23,545 bases of DNA from DAOTYH01 sp034435015 (GTDB taxonomy: Bacteria; Chloroflexota; Anaerolineae; Aggregatilineales; UBA3940): positions 1 to 23,545 of the forward strand of contig DAOTYH010000101.1 in NCBI GenBank assembly GCA_034435015.1. The letters run 5' to 3'. Both the position numbers and the translations under genes were made by a program. Of the stretch, positions 22,091 to 23,545 are shown one piece after another (position 1 is the stretch's first letter; every line of letters begins with the position of its first letter). Under the pieces are notes generated by a model that saw nothing but the letters and a program-made list of their open reading frames with translations, was not told where the DNA came from and did no database searches.

Positions 22091-23392
22091 ATGACAAGTA
22101 AACGTATAGCTGTGATCGGTGCAGGCATTGCCGGGCTTACCGCCGCCTATCGGCTTCAGCAGGCTGGCCATCATGTCGAGGTATATGAAGCGCGTGACTA
22201 CGTCGGCGGGCGGATGAGTTCAACTGACTGGCAGGGCTTTCGTATCAGCCCTGGTGCTCAGTTCTTTACAGGCGTTGACGCCTATCTGCTTCAGATGGCC
22301 CGCGACTTAGGGCTGGCGGATGAGATCACCCCGCGCGGTGCCGGCGGGTTCATGCTGGCTGTCTACCGGAATGGGGCGATCCATCCGGTCAATTTCCTCT
22401 CAATTGGCTCTTACTTGAAGTGGTCAGGTGTCTCATTCGGGGCGCGGCTGGCCATGCTGAGATTGATCCCCCACATCCTGAAGTACCGCAAGGTTGAAAT
22501 CTACCACATGGAGCGCGGCACCGGCGCGGATGACATCAGCTACCGCGAGTTCTTTGAGCGGTATATCAGCAAAGAGATGTTCGACTACTGGGCCTACCCG
22601 ACTTTTGAGACGAACTGTAGCTATGAAGCTGATGACCTCTCCCGCAAAGCCTTCTTAAGCCTGATGGGCGGCTACTTGAACGCCAACACGTATTACTTCA
22701 AGTCGGGGATTGGGGCGCTGACAGCGGCCTTTGGCAGGCAACTGCCCGTCCATACTTCCTGCCCTGTGGCTCGTGTCTCCTTTGACGGGGAGGGTGTGAC
22801 CTTACACTTGCAGAACGGGGAGCAAATCGCCGCTGACCGCGTGGTCGTAGCGGTGCCGGGGACACGTGTGCTGAGCCTGTTTGAGTCGCCGCGCCCGGCC
22901 TGGGAACGCTTCTTCAAGCAGGTGGCCTATACCTCCATTGCTACCCAGTTCCATGTCTTTGAAGCACCAAACTTCGACCCGCGCACGGCTCCAGCCGATG
23001 GGGTGATGATCCCGCGCCCTGCCGTTGAGATCGGGGTGGCGTTCATCTATTTCCAACAGCGGCAGGGCGACCGCTGGCTGGTGCTCACGGAAGCACGTGC
23101 TGGCCGCTACCAGCCGGACGAGCTGGAACAACAACAGTTGGATCGTGCTTGGGCAGAGGTGTGCAAGGTCTACCCGGAATTGCAGGGGAAACGCGTTGCC
23201 TCACGTCAGTTCCACTGGCCGGAAAAAGTGCCCGCCTTCCGTGCAGGGTATCTTGACGCAGTGCGTGATTTCTTTGCCGACCCGCAGGAGAATCCGGTCT
23301 ATTTCTGCGGGGACTATCTGGCTGGGCCGGGCACTGGAGCGGCCCTGTTCACAGGCTGGGAATGCGCTGATCGCCTGTTGGCGGGCTTGTAA
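22091..23392 (+). CDS. FAD-dependent amine-oxidase/protoporphyrinogen-oxidase-like protein
   Basis: The 433-aa protein begins with the dinucleotide-binding motif IAVIGAGIAGLTAAYRL and the matching EARDYVGGRM, as in amine-oxidase-type flavoproteins. A substrate domain follows in the middle, with DISYREFFERYIS and YFKSGIGALTAAF. The C-terminal FAD motif is VYFCGDYLAGPGTGAALFTG near 407-426. Related enzymes include protoporphyrinogen oxidase HemY, phytoene desaturases and polyamine or phenylalanine oxidases. Which substrate is used here is not decided by sequence; no other haem or carotenoid gene is next to it. Start: ATG at 22091 with AAAGGA about 10 bases upstream. It ends about 60 bases before the mobile-element-like sequence at the window edge. 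Confidence 0.83.
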   Translation: MTSKRIAVIGAGIAGLTAAYRLQQAGHHVEVYEARDYVGGRMSSTDWQGFRISPGAQFFTGVDAYLLQMARDLGLADEITPRGAGGFMLAVYRNGAIHPVNFLSIGSYLKWSGVSFGARLAMLRLIPHILKYRKVEIYHMERGTGADDISYREFFERYISKEMFDYWAYPTFETNCSYEADDLSRKAFLSLMGGYLNANTYYFKSGIGALTAAFGRQLPVHTSCPVARVSFDGEGVTLHLQNGEQIAADRVVVAVPGTRVLSLFESPRPAWERFFKQVAYTSIATQFHVFEAPNFDPRTAPADGVMIPRPAVEIGVAFIYFQQRQGDRWLVLTEARAGRYQPDELEQQQLDRAWAEVCKVYPELQGKRVASRQFHWPEKVPAFRAGYLDAVRDFFADPQENPVYFCGDYLAGPGTGAALFTGWECADRLLAGL

Positions 23393-23453
23393 GAACATGC
23401 CGGGTGCCTCGCCGCCTCTGCTGAGGCCGCCCCGTAGTATTCTCAATAAAAAT

Positions 23454-23507
23454 GCGACTCCGTGATAAAGTTGTAGAGACAAAACCAACAACAGAATCAC
23501 GGAGCGC
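23454..23507. repeat. Terminal inverted repeat or stem-loop at an IS start
   Basis: CTCCGTGAT at 23458-23466 pairs perfectly with ATCACGGAG at 23496-23504. GCG at 23454-23456 and CGC at 23505-23507 extend the stem past one bulged A, and GTTGT/ACAAC at 23470-23474 and 23488-23492 add an inner stem. It sits directly before a start codon and includes its ribosome binding site. Confidence 0.6.
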
Positions 23508-23509
23508 TG

Positions 23510-23545
23510 ATGGACAGTATAACACGGATTCGAGTGGCGTACGCA
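23510..23545 (+). CDS. Start of a probable transposase gene (cut by window end)
   Basis: ATG at 23510 is preceded by GGAG at 23501-23504, with a 5-base spacer, and reads MDSITRIRVAYA to the window end without a stop. The upstream hairpin that covers its ribosome binding site is typical of insertion sequences, which use it to block translation of read-through transcripts. Only 12 codons are visible, so the family cannot be named. Confidence 0.4.
   Translation, partial: MDSITRIRVAYA

Overview
This is a GC-rich bacterial chromosomal segment, most likely from the Chloroflexota (an Anaerolineae-like lineage). That placement is an inference from several traits: Thr/Pro-rich linkers in exported proteins, a very large multi-GAF histidine kinase, a lipoprotein beta-propeller, an FmdB protein with a Ser-rich tail, and phytol-kinase and DUF92 proteins side by side. 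No rRNA, tRNA or CRISPR array was found. All gene names rest on family motifs read by eye.

Left part (1-3059): a Thr/Pro-rich ORF remnant, then a lower-GC 1.5 kb island carrying a DUF3800-like gene. The island lies between two near-identical 27-bp direct repeats. The right copy is in the 3' end of a minus-strand GNAT-like gene, and the island also holds a truncated minus-strand gene tail and a stray terminator-like hairpin.

Minus-strand block (1926-9165): from its far end this reads stand-alone response regulator, membrane histidine kinase, hairpin, PLP aminotransferase, small DUF2892 membrane protein, bidirectional terminator, TolB-like lipoprotein, hairpin, GNAT-like protein. A divergent promoter region near 9229-9348 serves the two-component genes on one side and a 67-aa membrane protein on the other.

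Central plus-strand block (9412-12574): the small membrane protein with its own terminators, then a receiver-histidine kinase hybrid with a degenerate receiver. These are followed by a phytol/dolichol-kinase-like CTP transferase and a DUF92 (VTE6-like) membrane protein. The last two form a plausible two-step prenol-phosphorylating pair.

A PIN-toxin/antitoxin pair (12645-13276, minus) sits between two exact 61-bp copies of a terminator-containing repeat, so it looks like an insertion between the DUF92 gene and the FmdB zinc-ribbon gene.

Right block (13978-23392, plus): a GTPase with a DUF697-like membrane tail overlaps by 14 nt a 1485-aa kinase with membrane helices, five GAF domains, a PAS domain and a kinase core. 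Next come moeA, a protein-tyrosine-phosphatase-like gene overlapping a HEAT-repeat gene by 17 nt, and an FAD-dependent amine-oxidase/protoporphyrinogen-oxidase-like gene. The window ends in what looks like the start of an insertion sequence.

The most notable points are the coupled GTPase-kinase module, the kinase/VTE5-like/VTE6-like run, and two small defence-type cassettes whose flanking direct repeats each overlap the stop codon of a neighbouring gene.
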